From: Flavobacteriales bacterium
GTDB taxonomy: Bacteria > Bacteroidota > Bacteroidia > Flavobacteriales_F > PHOS-HE28
DNA length: 64,000 nucleotides
NCBI GenBank assembly: GCA_016699575.1
Contig: CP064979.1
Span: 682,001 to 746,000 of the forward strand
Direction of reading: 5' to 3'
Position 1 is the first letter of the stretch, and each line of letters opens with the position of its first letter. Both the position numbers and the translations under genes were made by a program. Positions 16,107 to 25,700 of this stretch are shown here, piece by piece. Below the pieces are notes generated by a model. It was not told the DNA's origin and ran no database searches. It worked only from the letters and a program-made list of their open reading frames with translations.

Positions 16107-17182
16107 GCTTCGATGAGGATGGCCGCGTTGCAGCCGCCGAAACCGGAAGAGGTCTTCAGCAGGATGTTGGATGCGGGTGCGCCGCTGCGTTGCAGCACGT
16201 TGAGCGGAGGCAGCTCGTTCAGGTCATGCGCGCCCAAGGATGCGGGAAGCTCCTTGCGCCGGACGGCTTCCAAAGCCAAGGCGGTTTCCAGCACGCCAGC
16301 GGCTCCGAGCGTGTGGCCGAAATAGCCTTTGTGGCTGTTGGTCGGCACGCCTTCGATGCCTACGCGGCCGAAGGCTACGGCTTCCATGCGATCGTTGTAG
16401 TCGCTGCCCGTGCCGTGCGCATTGATGTGCCCGATGGCAGAACGATCAATGCCGCTCTGACGCAACGCGGCTTCCACGGCGCGCACCAACCCTTCACCGG
16501 TACGACTGGGTCCGCTGATGTGGTTGGCATCGTTGCCCATGCCGCCGCCGAGATAGCGGCCCATCACATCATTGAGCACCGAACGATCATTCGTGAGCAC
16601 CAGACCAGCAACAGCTTCGCCCAACGACACGCCATCGCGCGTGCGGTCGAACGGTCGGCAGGGGCCGGGGCTCAGTGCGTGCAATGCTGCGAAACCGCTC
16701 AAGGTGAACTCCGAAACGAGATCCCCCCCCAGCACAAGCACATGATCATAGCGTCCTGCACTGATGAGATCCGCAGCCAGTTTGATGGCGAGCGTTCCGC
16801 TGGCGCAAGCGTTGCTCACAACGATCGGTAGCGCAAGACCTGTTCGCTCAGCGAACCGCTTGGCGAGCAGTGGCAGTAGTGCTTCTTCGGGCCGGCCCTT
16901 CTCCAGCATGCCGATCTCTCCTTTTGTCGTGCTGAGGATGACACCGGTGCGCGCGACGTCGATGTTTGCGTTGGCCACGCACAGCTCCGCGCACTTCACC
17001 AGTTCATTCTCCAGCGATCGCTCCGCCGATCCGGTGAACGCGCGGCCTGCGAAAGCGCTTCCACCACCGGGCAGGACCACGGGCACCAAGCCGCTTTCCC
17101 CCTTCATCATGCTCTGCAGGACGGGCGCCACGCCTTTGCCAAGCGCACACGCCACATGAGCCGCACCAAGGAAGATATCCAT
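16100..17182 (-). CDS. Beta-ketoacyl synthase
   Basis: 360 residues from the ATG at 17182, which overlaps the thioesterase stop (TGATG); an ATG at 17209 would be inside that gene. The catalytic residues are Cys126 (SNACASGTLAIKL), His256 (NAHGTGSDYND) and His290 (HKGYFGHTLGAAG, Lys285). This is the second complete KS of the operon and pairs with the truncated KS-like protein encoded next. Confidence 0.87.
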   Translation of the reverse strand: MDIFLGAAHVACALGKGVAPVLQSMMKGESGLVPVVLPGGGSAFAGRAFTGSAERSLENELVKCAELCVANANIDVARTGVILSTTKGEIGMLEKGRPEEALLPLLAKRFAERTGLALPIVVSNACASGTLAIKLAADLISAGRYDHVLVLGGDLVSEFTLSGFAALHALSPGPCRPFDRTRDGVSLGEAVAGLVLTNDRSVLNDVMGRYLGGGMGNDANHISGPSRTGEGLVRAVEAALRQSGIDRSAIGHINAHGTGSDYNDRMEAVAFGRVGIEGVPTNSHKGYFGHTLGAAGVLETALALEAVRRKELPASLGAHDLNELPPLNVLQRSGAPASNILLKTSSGFGGCNAAILIEAC

Positions 17183-17604
17183 CACGCGAAGCCCTGCCGC
17201 TTGCGCCACGCCTTGTACACCTCGGGCGGGTCCAGCAGCAGTTGTTTGCCCTTGTCCAGGAACACCTGCACGGTTTCGCCCGTGGCGGCAACGGCGTTCT
17301 TCAGCTTGCTGCTGATGGTGTAGCGAAGGACGATCTTGGCAGCAGGCGTGTACACGTATTCGGTGCGGATCAATGCCGTGTCTCCATAGCTGAGCATGGC
17401 CTTGTGCTCGATGGTGCTCTTGACGATCGGCGTGAAGACACCGTTCTCGTACATGAACATTGCATCGAGGTCATGCTTGTGGCCCCACGCTTCGCGGCCC
17501 GCTTCGAAGAACGCGAAGTAGTTGCCGTGCCAAACGATGCCCATCGGATCGAGGTCGCCGAACGTGATGGGATAGCTGCTTTCGCAGAACAGATCAGGCT
17601 GCAT
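17182..17604 (-). CDS. Acyl-CoA/ACP thioesterase, 4-hydroxybenzoyl-CoA thioesterase family
   Basis: 140 residues, single hotdog domain. The motif FGDLDPMGIVWHGNYFAFFE carries the catalytic-type Asp (DxxGxxxxGNY) of YbgC/4HBT thioesterases. Start at ATG 17604 (MQPDLFCESS); a TTG three codons upstream is possible. It overlaps the dehydratase gene by 11 nt. It probably releases or edits acyl intermediates of the pigment pathway. Confidence 0.85.
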   Translation of the reverse strand: MQPDLFCESSYPITFGDLDPMGIVWHGNYFAFFEAGREAWGHKHDLDAMFMYENGVFTPIVKSTIEHKAMLSYGDTALIRTEYVYTPAAKIVLRYTISSKLKNAVAATGETVQVFLDKGKQLLLDPPEVYKAWRKRQGFA

Positions 17605-18034
17605 CGGGCACAAGGAACACCTTCATTTCCATTTCGGCCAGTTGCTCGTCGCCCACGCGCACGGTGCCGAGCAGCACTTGTACCTGGTCGAGGCGGTGCG
17701 TTACGCGCACGGTGGTGTGCAGTGTTTCCCCGATGCGCGGCAGGCGCTGCAAGCTGAGCTTGCTCACCGCACCGATGAAACCGACAGGCGGTGGGGCGCC
17801 GCTCCGGGCTGCACTGAAGCCCATGCCAAGCGCGGCCGTTTGGGCCACGTTCTCGATCACGCCGCCTTCCAACAGCACGCCATCCTCAGCGAACACGTCG
17901 GTGGGCAGCACGTCGAAGCGGCTGAGCAATTCGTCAGGGGTTGCGCTCACCAGTTCGTGCACCATCACCATGGGCGGGTGCTGCGGCAGGTAGCGTTGCA
18001 CGGCGTCGCGCGCCAGCAGTGGGGTCATCGGCAT
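17594..18034 (-). CDS. Hotdog-fold 3-hydroxyacyl-ACP dehydratase
   Basis: 146 residues from the ATG at 18034 (MPMTPLLARDAVQRYLPQ). The blocks LPQHPPMVMVHELV and LEGGVIENVAQTAALGMGFS resemble FabZ/ApeP-type dehydratases. The N-terminus overlaps the 3' end of the acyltransferase gene by about 100 nt, far more than elsewhere in the operon. With the dehydratase at 11350 it gives the operon two dehydration enzymes. Confidence 0.8.
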   Translation of the reverse strand: MPMTPLLARDAVQRYLPQHPPMVMVHELVSATPDELLSRFDVLPTDVFAEDGVLLEGGVIENVAQTAALGMGFSAARSGAPPPVGFIGAVSKLSLQRLPRIGETLHTTVRVTHRLDQVQVLLGTVRVGDEQLAEMEMKVFLVPDAA

Positions 18035-18932
18035 CGGCCCAAAAATCGAAAAAGTTGAACCACTGATCGGGGTATGCACGTGTTGCCTCCTCCAAAGCCG
18101 TCACATAGGCGTCGATGAGCTCGTTGGGTGAGCGCCCCTGCGCCGGCACCGTAGCGGTGAAATGGTAGCCCACGTTCTGCCGTCTGACCACGAAGCAGAA
18201 GCTCACGGGTGCTCCGCTTGCGGAAGCAAGGGCGAAGGGTCCCAACGGGATGAGGGCAGGTGAGCCGAGAAAGGTGACGCGGCGCGCACGGGTGTGGGGC
18301 AAGCGGCGATCGCCGTGCAGGCAGATGAGCCGGCCCTCCGCCAACGCAGCATTGATGGCCAGCGTGGTACCCACGCCCTCATCGCTGGGGATCACATCGA
18401 AGTGCGGCTTCTCCGCGCCCCGTTCAACGGCTTTCTTGATGGCTTCGCGTTCGGCGTTCATCATCACCACGCTCACCTTGGCATTGTGGCGTTTGAGCAT
18501 GTGGCCCGCGAATTCCCAGTTGCCGAGGTGTGCGCTAATGAGGATACCACCCTTACCCTCGGCAACCATTCGTTTGATGTGCTCACTCCCGTTCTGTGTG
18601 AGCTCGAATTTGGGCAGCATGCCGCTGCGCACTGCCACCCGATCGATGAGTGCCTTCCCGAACACACGGAAGATCGCGTAGGCCCGGACCCGCCAGCCCT
18701 TGTCGGTCCCGCGCAGGTGCCGCAGGTAGATGCGTACCGCCTGTCCGGCCTTCGGAGCGAAGAACACGTACCACAGCGCTACCGGCCACAGGAGTGCGTA
18801 AGCCGCTTCCAGTCCGAAGTTGCGGAGCAGGAAAATGAAAATGCGGTGCCCCAGCGGTGTGCCGAGGCTCTTGCCTTGCCATTGAGAGGACGGGGTGCCG
18901 TTCTCAGGCCTTGGGCCCGATGCGCTGCTCAA
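17934..18932 (-). CDS. Lysophospholipid/lipid A-type acyltransferase (LpxL/HtrB family)
   Basis: Membrane-associated acyltransferase. The conserved part begins QWQGKSLGTPLGHRIFIFLL and includes a hydrophobic segment (LLWPVALWYVFFAP), the HxxxxE catalytic motif (SAHLGNWEFAGHM), LICLHGDRR and the terminal YPDQWFNFFDFW. No ATG precedes the conserved start in this frame; the first usable start is a TTG at 18932, overlapping the ACP gene by 29 nt. The frame then runs 33 residues past the usual family end, into the dehydratase gene. It probably esterifies the pigment acid to a lipid or resorcinol acceptor. Confidence 0.75.
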   Translation of the reverse strand: MSSASGPRPENGTPSSQWQGKSLGTPLGHRIFIFLLRNFGLEAAYALLWPVALWYVFFAPKAGQAVRIYLRHLRGTDKGWRVRAYAIFRVFGKALIDRVAVRSGMLPKFELTQNGSEHIKRMVAEGKGGILISAHLGNWEFAGHMLKRHNAKVSVVMMNAEREAIKKAVERGAEKPHFDVIPSDEGVGTTLAINAALAEGRLICLHGDRRLPHTRARRVTFLGSPALIPLGPFALASASGAPVSFCFVVRRQNVGYHFTATVPAQGRSPNELIDAYVTALEEATRAYPDQWFNFFDFWADADDPTAGARRRATLPAAAPAHGDGARTGERNP

Positions 18933-19167
18933 TGTGGTCGTAGAAATCCTGGAAGGTGACGATCTTCTGGAAGTCCTCCGCGCCGAGCTTGATGCCGAAG
19001 TTCTCCTCGATGACCACCACGAGGTCAACGTAGTCGAGGCTGTCCAGGCCGAGCGTTTCTTTCAGGGGTGCGTCGTCCTTGATGGTACTGCCATCAACCT
19101 CGAACTCTTCCACCAGGAAGGTGCGGGTTTTGGTAACGATCTCTTCGCGAAGGGTGGTGGTGCTCAT
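18904..19167 (-). CDS. Acyl carrier protein (pigment ACP 2)
   Basis: 87 residues, starting MSTTTLREEIVTKTRTFLVE. Phosphopantetheine Ser43 in LGLDSLDYVDLVVVIEE. Start codon overlaps the stop of the FabF-type KS gene upstream (TAATG), so synthesis of this ACP is coupled to that KS. Confidence 0.93.
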   Translation of the reverse strand: MSTTTLREEIVTKTRTFLVEEFEVDGSTIKDDAPLKETLGLDSLDYVDLVVVIEENFGIKLGAEDFQKIVTFQDFYDHIEQRIGPKA

Positions 19168-20399
19168 TACTGGCCGGAGTACCGTTTGATGATGAGGGCC
19201 GAGTTGGTACCGCCGAAACCGAAGGAGTTGCTCAGGAACACATCGAACTTGTGGTCGATGGCGCTGGCAACGATGTTCAGCTTGGCGGAGTCCTCGTCCG
19301 GGGTGGCGAAATTTATGTTGGGAGCAATGAAGCCGCCGTGCATCATGATCATGGAGTACACCACTTCGCTCGCCCCTGCCATCCAGCACTCGTGACCTGT
19401 CATGCTCTTGGTACTGCTCACGTAGGGCCGCGACGCACCGAAGACGGCGTGGATGGCTTGTGCCTCGATGCTGTCACCCACGGGTGTGGCCGTGGCGTGA
19501 GCGTTCACGTATTGCACGGCATCGGCGTTCATACTGGCCATGTTGAGCGCCATGTGCAACGCGCGCAATTGACCGTCCAGGTCGGGATCACTGATGTGGG
19601 CACCGTTACTGCTGAAGCCGTAGCCCACCACCTCAGCGAGGATGGTAGCCCCGCGTTCGAGGGCGCTCTCCAACGATTCCAGGACCAAGGCCGCTGCTCC
19701 CCCGCTCGGCACCAGGCCATCGCGCCCCTTGTCGAAGGGCTTGCTCGCCTTAGCGGGATCCGCCTCCTGCACACTGAAGGCCCCGATGCCATCGAAACTG
19801 CCGAAGGCATATTCGTTCACTTCCTGTGCGCCGCCGCAAAGCACCATCTTCTGCAAGCCCTGTTTGATGAGCAGGTAGCCCATGCCGATGCTATGGCTAC
19901 CACTGGCGCACGCCCCGCTGATGGTGAAGTTGACGCCCCGCAACTTGAAGATGGTGCTGAGGTTCATGGTCACCGTGCAGTTCATGCTCTGGAAGATGGC
20001 ACCGCTGCCGAGCAGGGTGGTATCGTTCTTCCGACGAACGGTGTCGATGCTCTCCATCACCGCCTTCGCACTGCTGTCGTTCCCGAAGAGGATGCCCACT
20101 TCGTTCTTCTCCAGGAAAGCCATGTCGATGCCCGCTTGCGCGAAGGCTTGCTCGGCCGCTGCATAGGCGTAGAAGCACTCCTCCGCCATCATCACGCGCT
20201 GCCGCCGGCTCAGCTTTTCCTTCAGCTCGGGCATGTCCACTGCACCGGTGAGGGCGCTACGGTAACCCATCTTCTTGCGCGCTTCATCGAACACGATGCC
20301 GCTCTTCCCTTCGCGCAAGGAGGTCTCCACCTCCGCAAGGTCCTTGCCCAGGCAGCTCCAGATGCCCATGCCGGTGATCACTACGCGCCCGCTGCTCAT
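19167..20399 (-). CDS. Beta-ketoacyl-ACP synthase (FabF-like)
   Basis: 410 residues, full-length KS starting MSSGRVVITGMGIWSCLGKD. Catalytic residues are Cys164 (ISGACASGSHSIGMG), His301 (NAHATATPVGDS) and His336 (TKSMTGHECWMAGAS, Lys331). The HATAT variant in place of HGTAT is seen in this KS branch. It overlaps fabG by 4 nt and ACP 2 by 1 nt. Confidence 0.92.
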   Translation of the reverse strand: MSSGRVVITGMGIWSCLGKDLAEVETSLREGKSGIVFDEARKKMGYRSALTGAVDMPELKEKLSRRQRVMMAEECFYAYAAAEQAFAQAGIDMAFLEKNEVGILFGNDSSAKAVMESIDTVRRKNDTTLLGSGAIFQSMNCTVTMNLSTIFKLRGVNFTISGACASGSHSIGMGYLLIKQGLQKMVLCGGAQEVNEYAFGSFDGIGAFSVQEADPAKASKPFDKGRDGLVPSGGAAALVLESLESALERGATILAEVVGYGFSSNGAHISDPDLDGQLRALHMALNMASMNADAVQYVNAHATATPVGDSIEAQAIHAVFGASRPYVSSTKSMTGHECWMAGASEVVYSMIMMHGGFIAPNINFATPDEDSAKLNIVASAIDHKFDVFLSNSFGFGGTNSALIIKRYSGQ

Positions 20400-21139
20400 G
20401 AGTGGATGCCGCCGTTGATGTTGATGATCTCGCCCGTGATGTAGCTGGCCTTGGGCGACGCAAGGAAAGCCACCACGTCGGCCACCTCCTCCGCATGGCC
20501 GAAGCGCTCCATCGGGATCAGCTTCTTCAGCTCGTCCTCCGGAAGTGCTGCCGTCATCTCGGTCTTGATGAAGCCCGGTGCAACGGCGTTCACGGTGATC
20601 TTCCGCTTGGCCACTTCAACGGCCAGCGACCGCGTGGCACCGATCATGGCCGCTTTCGCCGCGCTGTAATTCGTCTGTCCGGGCACGCCCTTCAGGCCGC
20701 TCACGCTCACCACGTTCACGATGCGGCCGCTGCGGTTGCGCACCATCTTCTGGATGATGAAGCTCGTGACGTTGAAGAAACCGTTGAGGCTGGTGTCCAG
20801 CACGTCGCGCCATTCTTCCTGCTTCAGGAACACGAAGAGATTGTCGCGCGTGATGCCGCTATTGTTCACGAGCACTTCGATGCGATCACCAGGATGGGCG
20901 GCGTACCAAGCCGTCAGCGCAGAATCAACAGCCTCTTTGTCACGCACGTCGAATTGAACGGTCTCGCACTCAACTCCATTGGCTTTCACCAAGGCCATCG
21001 TTTCGGCCGCTGCATCAGCGCCGCGCACGTAGTTCACCAGGATGCTCCAGCCGTCCTTGGCCAAGGCGACGCACACCGCGCGACCAATGCCCCGTGAACC
21101 GCCAGTGACCAAGGCATAACGCTTCGATCCGGTGCTCAT
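20396..21139 (-). CDS. fabG: 3-oxoacyl-ACP reductase (FabG-like SDR)
   Basis: NADPH-dependent reductase of the ketoacyl intermediate. 247 residues. The Rossmann motif is GGSRGIGRAV (near residue 14), NNSGIT follows, and the catalytic Ser-Tyr-Lys are in VVSVSGLKG and NYSAAKAAM. The second gene of the pigment operon, with 4-nt overlaps on both sides. It is the pathway copy, not necessarily the only fabG of the genome. Confidence 0.93.
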   Translation of the reverse strand: MSTGSKRYALVTGGSRGIGRAVCVALAKDGWSILVNYVRGADAAAETMALVKANGVECETVQFDVRDKEAVDSALTAWYAAHPGDRIEVLVNNSGITRDNLFVFLKQEEWRDVLDTSLNGFFNVTSFIIQKMVRNRSGRIVNVVSVSGLKGVPGQTNYSAAKAAMIGATRSLAVEVAKRKITVNAVAPGFIKTEMTAALPEDELKKLIPMERFGHAEEVADVVAFLASPKASYITGEIININGGIHS

Positions 21140-22650
21140 AACGCAGTGGGAAAGAAAAGACCGGACTTCACGTTCGCCAACGCATCGGCGTGCACCGTGC
21201 TGCTCACGATAGGCCCGCTTATGTTGCGGACTTCAGCATGGAACGCCTTGCCGGCCGGGGAGTAAGTCGAGGTTCCACCTGTGAGGTCCACTGCTTGGGC
21301 AAGCGCCAAGGCATGCACGGACATCACCTGTGCTGTATTGTCGATGACCCTTGCGCAGAGCAGCGCAGCATTGGTGCCCATGCTCACGATGTCCTGGTTG
21401 TCATTGTTGTTGGGGATGCTGTGCGCGTACATCGACGTGCTGAGGCCCTGGCACTCGGCCGTGGTGCTCACTGCAGTGAACTGCATGCCTTGCAATCCGT
21501 GGTCGATACCTGCGCGTCCCATGCGCAGGAACGCCGGGAAGCGACCGTTCACCTTCTCATTGAGCAGGAAGTTCAGCTGGCGTTCGGTGAGCATGCAGAG
21601 CTTCACGATGGCCAGCTTCAGCTTGTCCATCTCGATGCTGATCTGATCGCCGTGGAAATTGCCGCCGTGGTGAACGCTGCCATCGCTCATATCGATGACC
21701 GGGTTGTCGTCCACCGACCCGAGCTCGCTCTCGAGCACCATTGCACAATGGGTCAGTGTATCGAGGATGGGCCCCAGCACCTGCGGGATGCAGCGGATGC
21801 TATAGTTCTCTTGGATGCGTTCGTTGTATACATCGCCCTGCCCTGCGCCTGTGATGAAACGCTCGTGCTGGCTGCGCGTTTGGCTGCTGCCCGCCAGAGC
21901 TTGGCGCATGCGGGCTGCCACCTCGTTCTGTCCCAAATGGCGCTTGGCCCCATTGAGCGAAGCGCTCAGGTGGTCCTCGAACGGCCCAACGATCTCATTG
22001 AGCAAAGCACCCATCGTAATGGCCCGTTCCACGAGTTGCTGAGCACGATGGAGGTTGATGATACCGATGCCCGTCATACAGGCAGTACCGTTCAACATGC
22101 CCAGGCCATCACGGAGCTGAAGCTGAAGTGGTGCGCGGCCCAATTCGCGGAGGATATCCCCGGTTGCGCGGCGTTGGCCCTTATGGCTAGCTGTGCCCTC
22201 ACCAATGAGCCCGAGGGCCATATGGGCCTGTTGGACCAGATCGCCGCTGGCACCCACGCCCCCGTGCTCGGGGATGGTGGGGCAGATCCCATTGTCCAAG
22301 TAGAAGATGATCTGATCGATCACGGCCGGGCTCACCCCGCTGCGACCGATGAGGAACGTGTGCAAGCGCGCCAGCATGGTGGCCCGCACAGCAGCATCCG
22401 GCAGCGGCGCCCCCATACCGCTGGCATGGCTGCGAACCAGGTTGTACTGGGCCTCCCGCGTATCCTCTTGTGCGATGCGTTGCTGCGCCAAGGGGCCGAA
22501 GCCGGTCGTGATCCCGTAGATCACTTTGTCCTTGGCAAAGTCCTGCAGGAAGGCAAAAGCTTGAAGAGCAGCGCTCCGGTCAGGTGACAAGTCCGCCACC
22601 CGGGCTCCGTCCAGGACGATCCGGATGAATTTGCTGAGGTCAGTACCCAT
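21136..22650 (-). CDS. Aromatic amino acid ammonia-lyase (HAL/TAL family), pigment starter enzyme
   Basis: 504 residues, complete MIO enzyme. The MIO-forming Ala-Ser-Gly is at 134-136 in GGVGASGDLVQQAH; YGITTGFGPL (about 45-54) and the later SIPNNNDNQDIVSMG block are present. The selectivity pair after LVR is Ser74-His75 (LVRSHASGMG), the pair common in histidine lyases, so sequence alone does not prove tyrosine as substrate. As first gene of a KS/ACP/FabG operon it most likely supplies a coumaroyl-type starter for an aryl polyene. Confidence 0.85.
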   Translation of the reverse strand: MGTDLSKFIRIVLDGARVADLSPDRSAALQAFAFLQDFAKDKVIYGITTGFGPLAQQRIAQEDTREAQYNLVRSHASGMGAPLPDAAVRATMLARLHTFLIGRSGVSPAVIDQIIFYLDNGICPTIPEHGGVGASGDLVQQAHMALGLIGEGTASHKGQRRATGDILRELGRAPLQLQLRDGLGMLNGTACMTGIGIINLHRAQQLVERAITMGALLNEIVGPFEDHLSASLNGAKRHLGQNEVAARMRQALAGSSQTRSQHERFITGAGQGDVYNERIQENYSIRCIPQVLGPILDTLTHCAMVLESELGSVDDNPVIDMSDGSVHHGGNFHGDQISIEMDKLKLAIVKLCMLTERQLNFLLNEKVNGRFPAFLRMGRAGIDHGLQGMQFTAVSTTAECQGLSTSMYAHSIPNNNDNQDIVSMGTNAALLCARVIDNTAQVMSVHALALAQAVDLTGGTSTYSPAGKAFHAEVRNISGPIVSSTVHADALANVKSGLFFPTAL

Positions 22651-22681
22651 GAGGGACGAAGGGGGCTTCCGAAAAGGGCGG

Positions 22682-22689
22682 CGAAGATA
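22682..22689 (-). promoter_or_regulatory. Candidate -7 element of the pigment operon
   Basis: TATCTTCG on the minus strand, 31 nt upstream of the ammonia-lyase start, resembles TAnnTTTG with one change. TTG lies 14 nt upstream, a short spacer. It is the only candidate seen for the 12.5-kb operon. Confidence 0.35.
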
Positions 22690-22706
22690 GCCGGGCTGTA
22701 AAACAA

Positions 22707-22732
22707 GCGGGGCCCCTGATCAGGAGCCCCGC
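22707..22732 (-). terminator. Terminator after the T9SS protein gene
   Basis: Stem GCGGGGC-CCTGATCAGG-GCCCCGC with one internal mismatch, followed on the minus strand by TTGTTTT. It lies 18 nt after the stop of the 22751-25813 gene and separates it from the pigment operon. Confidence 0.75.
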
Positions 22733-22750
22733 AACTTGTCAAGGTCGGGT

Positions 22751-25700
22751 CTACTTGCCTCGCAACAGGGTCAGGTGACCGGTCCTAACAATCTGATCAC
22801 CGTTCTTGCCGTTGCCCACGAACTCATAATAGTAGGTACCATCGCTGACCCCGCTCTCTGGACGCCAAACAACGTAGTTGCTCTGGGCAGTACTGGTGGT
22901 ATGGATCTCCATGCCCCAGCGGTTGAAGATCTTCATGGTGAAGTTGGCGAAGCCGCGGAAGTCGATGAAAGCGAACGCATCGTTCTGGCCATCACCGTCA
23001 GGGCTGAACACGTTCGGTATCTCCACAATGGGCTTGTCAAGCACGAGGATGCTATCGATGTATTGACCGTAGCAACCGAACTCACTGTAGCCGGTGAGCG
23101 TAACGTAGTAAACACCGGGGGTCTCGTACAGCGTAGTGGGGTTGACGTCGGTGGAGGTACCGCCGTTGCCGAAAACCCAGTTGTACCCGTTGCTACCGTT
23201 GGCCGAGGTGTTCTCGAAGTTCACGGTCAGCGGTTGTACACCTTCATCCGGGTTGGGAATGAAGCTGATCTGCGCTGGAGGATACCAGCCGACCGTCACC
23301 TGCGCCTCGGCCGTGCAGCCACTGCCAAGTTCGCCAACCGTTACGGTGTAGACCGCAGGTGATGAAACCGGGGTAACGGTCGGGTTAGCAGAGTTCGGAT
23401 CGCTCAGACCCGTCGACGGGTTCCACGTGTAAGTAATGCTGCCGGCATCCACACCACCGCAGTAAACGAAGCGGGTGTTGGGGCGATTCTCGCTCACATT
23501 GGAGAATGCGCCGTCCGTGGTGCAGATCAAGGGGTTGGCATCCTGGTTGATCCAGTGCACGGCATCGAAACCGACCTGGCTGTAGAACGTCGGTGAGTTG
23601 TTCGTCCATGTGGGCAGGTGCGGGTCGTTGTTGAAGCAGACTTCGACCACCACGTTGCTCACACCGTCCCAATTGAAGGCGCTCGGGAACACGAACATGT
23701 TCCAACCGGTGGTGATGTTGAGCGTATCGTCATAAAACACATCCGTAAGACCCGTGATCCAATTGGTGGTGGTGAGGACGTCCTGGGTGGTGCAGCCCAT
23801 CTTCACGCTCCACTCGAAATACTGGGTGGTTCCATTGACCTGCTGCACGTTGAACCCCAGTTCATTGATCTTGCCCCCACTGAAGCCCATGGCCTGTAAT
23901 TCGCTCGCACGGTAGAGTATCTGGTGTCGCGCACCTTCATAGAAGTGGCCGAACGGCGCAGGGTAGGTGGTGGTGGTACCGAAGAGCGAATCGGATTGCA
24001 TATCACCGATGCTGAGCGGACCACAGCAAGGACCATCGTAGAGACCGCAGAAGCTCGGGAAGGAGCAATCCAACGACACGTTGAATGCGGTGCTCTCGCC
24101 CTCACAGATGAGTGAGTCGGCCTGGGTAACGGTGAATTGCGGCACATAACCGGGGGTTACCACAACGGTAAGGTTGGTGTCCAATTTCACGCAACCATCC
24201 GGGCTGGTTACCTCCAAGAGGTACGAGTAGGTGCCAGGGTTGCCATAAATGCCGCTGGGGTTCGGGATCGAGGTGCCGGTCAAGCCGGTTCCAGGCGTCC
24301 ACTCATATACGTACCCGGGCACGTTGGGATTCACGGTGGTGTTGAAGAACACCTGTTCGCCCAAACAGATGAGCGTGTCGCTAACCGTAGCTTGGAAACT
24401 GAAATCAGGCACCACGAAGACCGTCACCGTGTCGCTGGTGATGCAAGAGCCTTGCAGGTCGCTCTGAACGATGTACGTGGTCGTTACGGAAGGATCGGCG
24501 ATCGGATTGTCGCACGGGTTGCAGCTGAAGTTCACGCCAAGCACAATGGGGTCACCTCCGGGAAGCACGCTCCAATTGAACACGGCTCCACCCTCGGCTT
24601 GCAACTGCGCAGTTTGGTTGCCGCAGATGATCTGATCGGGGCCTGCGCTGGTGCGGGTCAAGACCTGCACCGTGTACACATAGGTCTGGAAGGCGTTCAC
24701 CGGGCAGGCATCGTCGGCCGCGTTGATGATGAATGAGTGGAAGCCTCCGCTACCCGGAGGGGCTGTCCAACAGATCGTGCCGGTTGCGGGGTTCGCACCT
24801 GACCAGGTGAACGTTGCGCCCTGCAGGACGATCGACACGTTGGAAACCAAGGAAAGGGTATCGATCAGGTCGGGATCGTTGATCTCGAAGTCGAAACAGA
24901 ACTGGTCGGTTTCGCACATCTCGATCGCCATGGGGCCAACTTGAGTTGCAGAACCCGTGAAGTTGCTGATGACGCCATCGAACGGGTTCGGTGCCTGGTT
25001 AGTGCATGGGATCACCACGAACTGGATATCCCTCATCACGGTACCGATCACGTTCCCTTGGTCGTCATACTCGGTAACCTGCACCGTAACGATGAAGTTG
25101 CCGGTTTGGGTGGGCGTGAAAGAGATGAGCCCGCTGTTCGGGTCGATGGTGATGCCAGGGATCGGGTTGTCGAAGCTGAAACCGCCCTGATAGAGAACCG
25201 GAACGCCGCCGGTCTCCATGGCAGCAATGAACTCATAGTACAGCGAGTCCCCATCCTGGTCGCTCACACCGTAGCTGTACAACACCGGTTGGTTCTGGCA
25301 GACATAAGGAATGGGCTGGTTGTTGAAAACGGGTGAGTTATCACACGGGAAATCGGCGCTGTTCAACGTGCCTTCCAAATAGGTGTCGGCAAGGTCGGGG
25401 TCCACGATGTTCAGCACGGCTGCGTTGCGGCAGCAACTGCTCCAGCCCATGGTCCAACTGTCGCAAGGGGGCAGTGTGATGATCCCCGTGTAGGTCCACT
25501 GTTCGATGCCGGGAAGCGTACCACCATTACAAGTACTGTTGGTGATCTCTTCCGGGCACAACTGCGAAACCTCGGTTATGCTCTGGTTGGTGACCGTAAG
25601 GGTTTGCTGCCCACAGGGTGAATCAAACGTGATGGTCTCCTGGGTACCAGGGGTAATACCAAAACAATCACGGAACAGGTTCATCGTGATCTGGTACTGG

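Noticed and set aside
19251..22587. Plus-strand ORFs of 397 and 465 codons opposite the KS and ammonia-lyase genes
   Set aside because: The opposite strand has complete catalytic motifs for both enzymes; these frames are compositional shadows.
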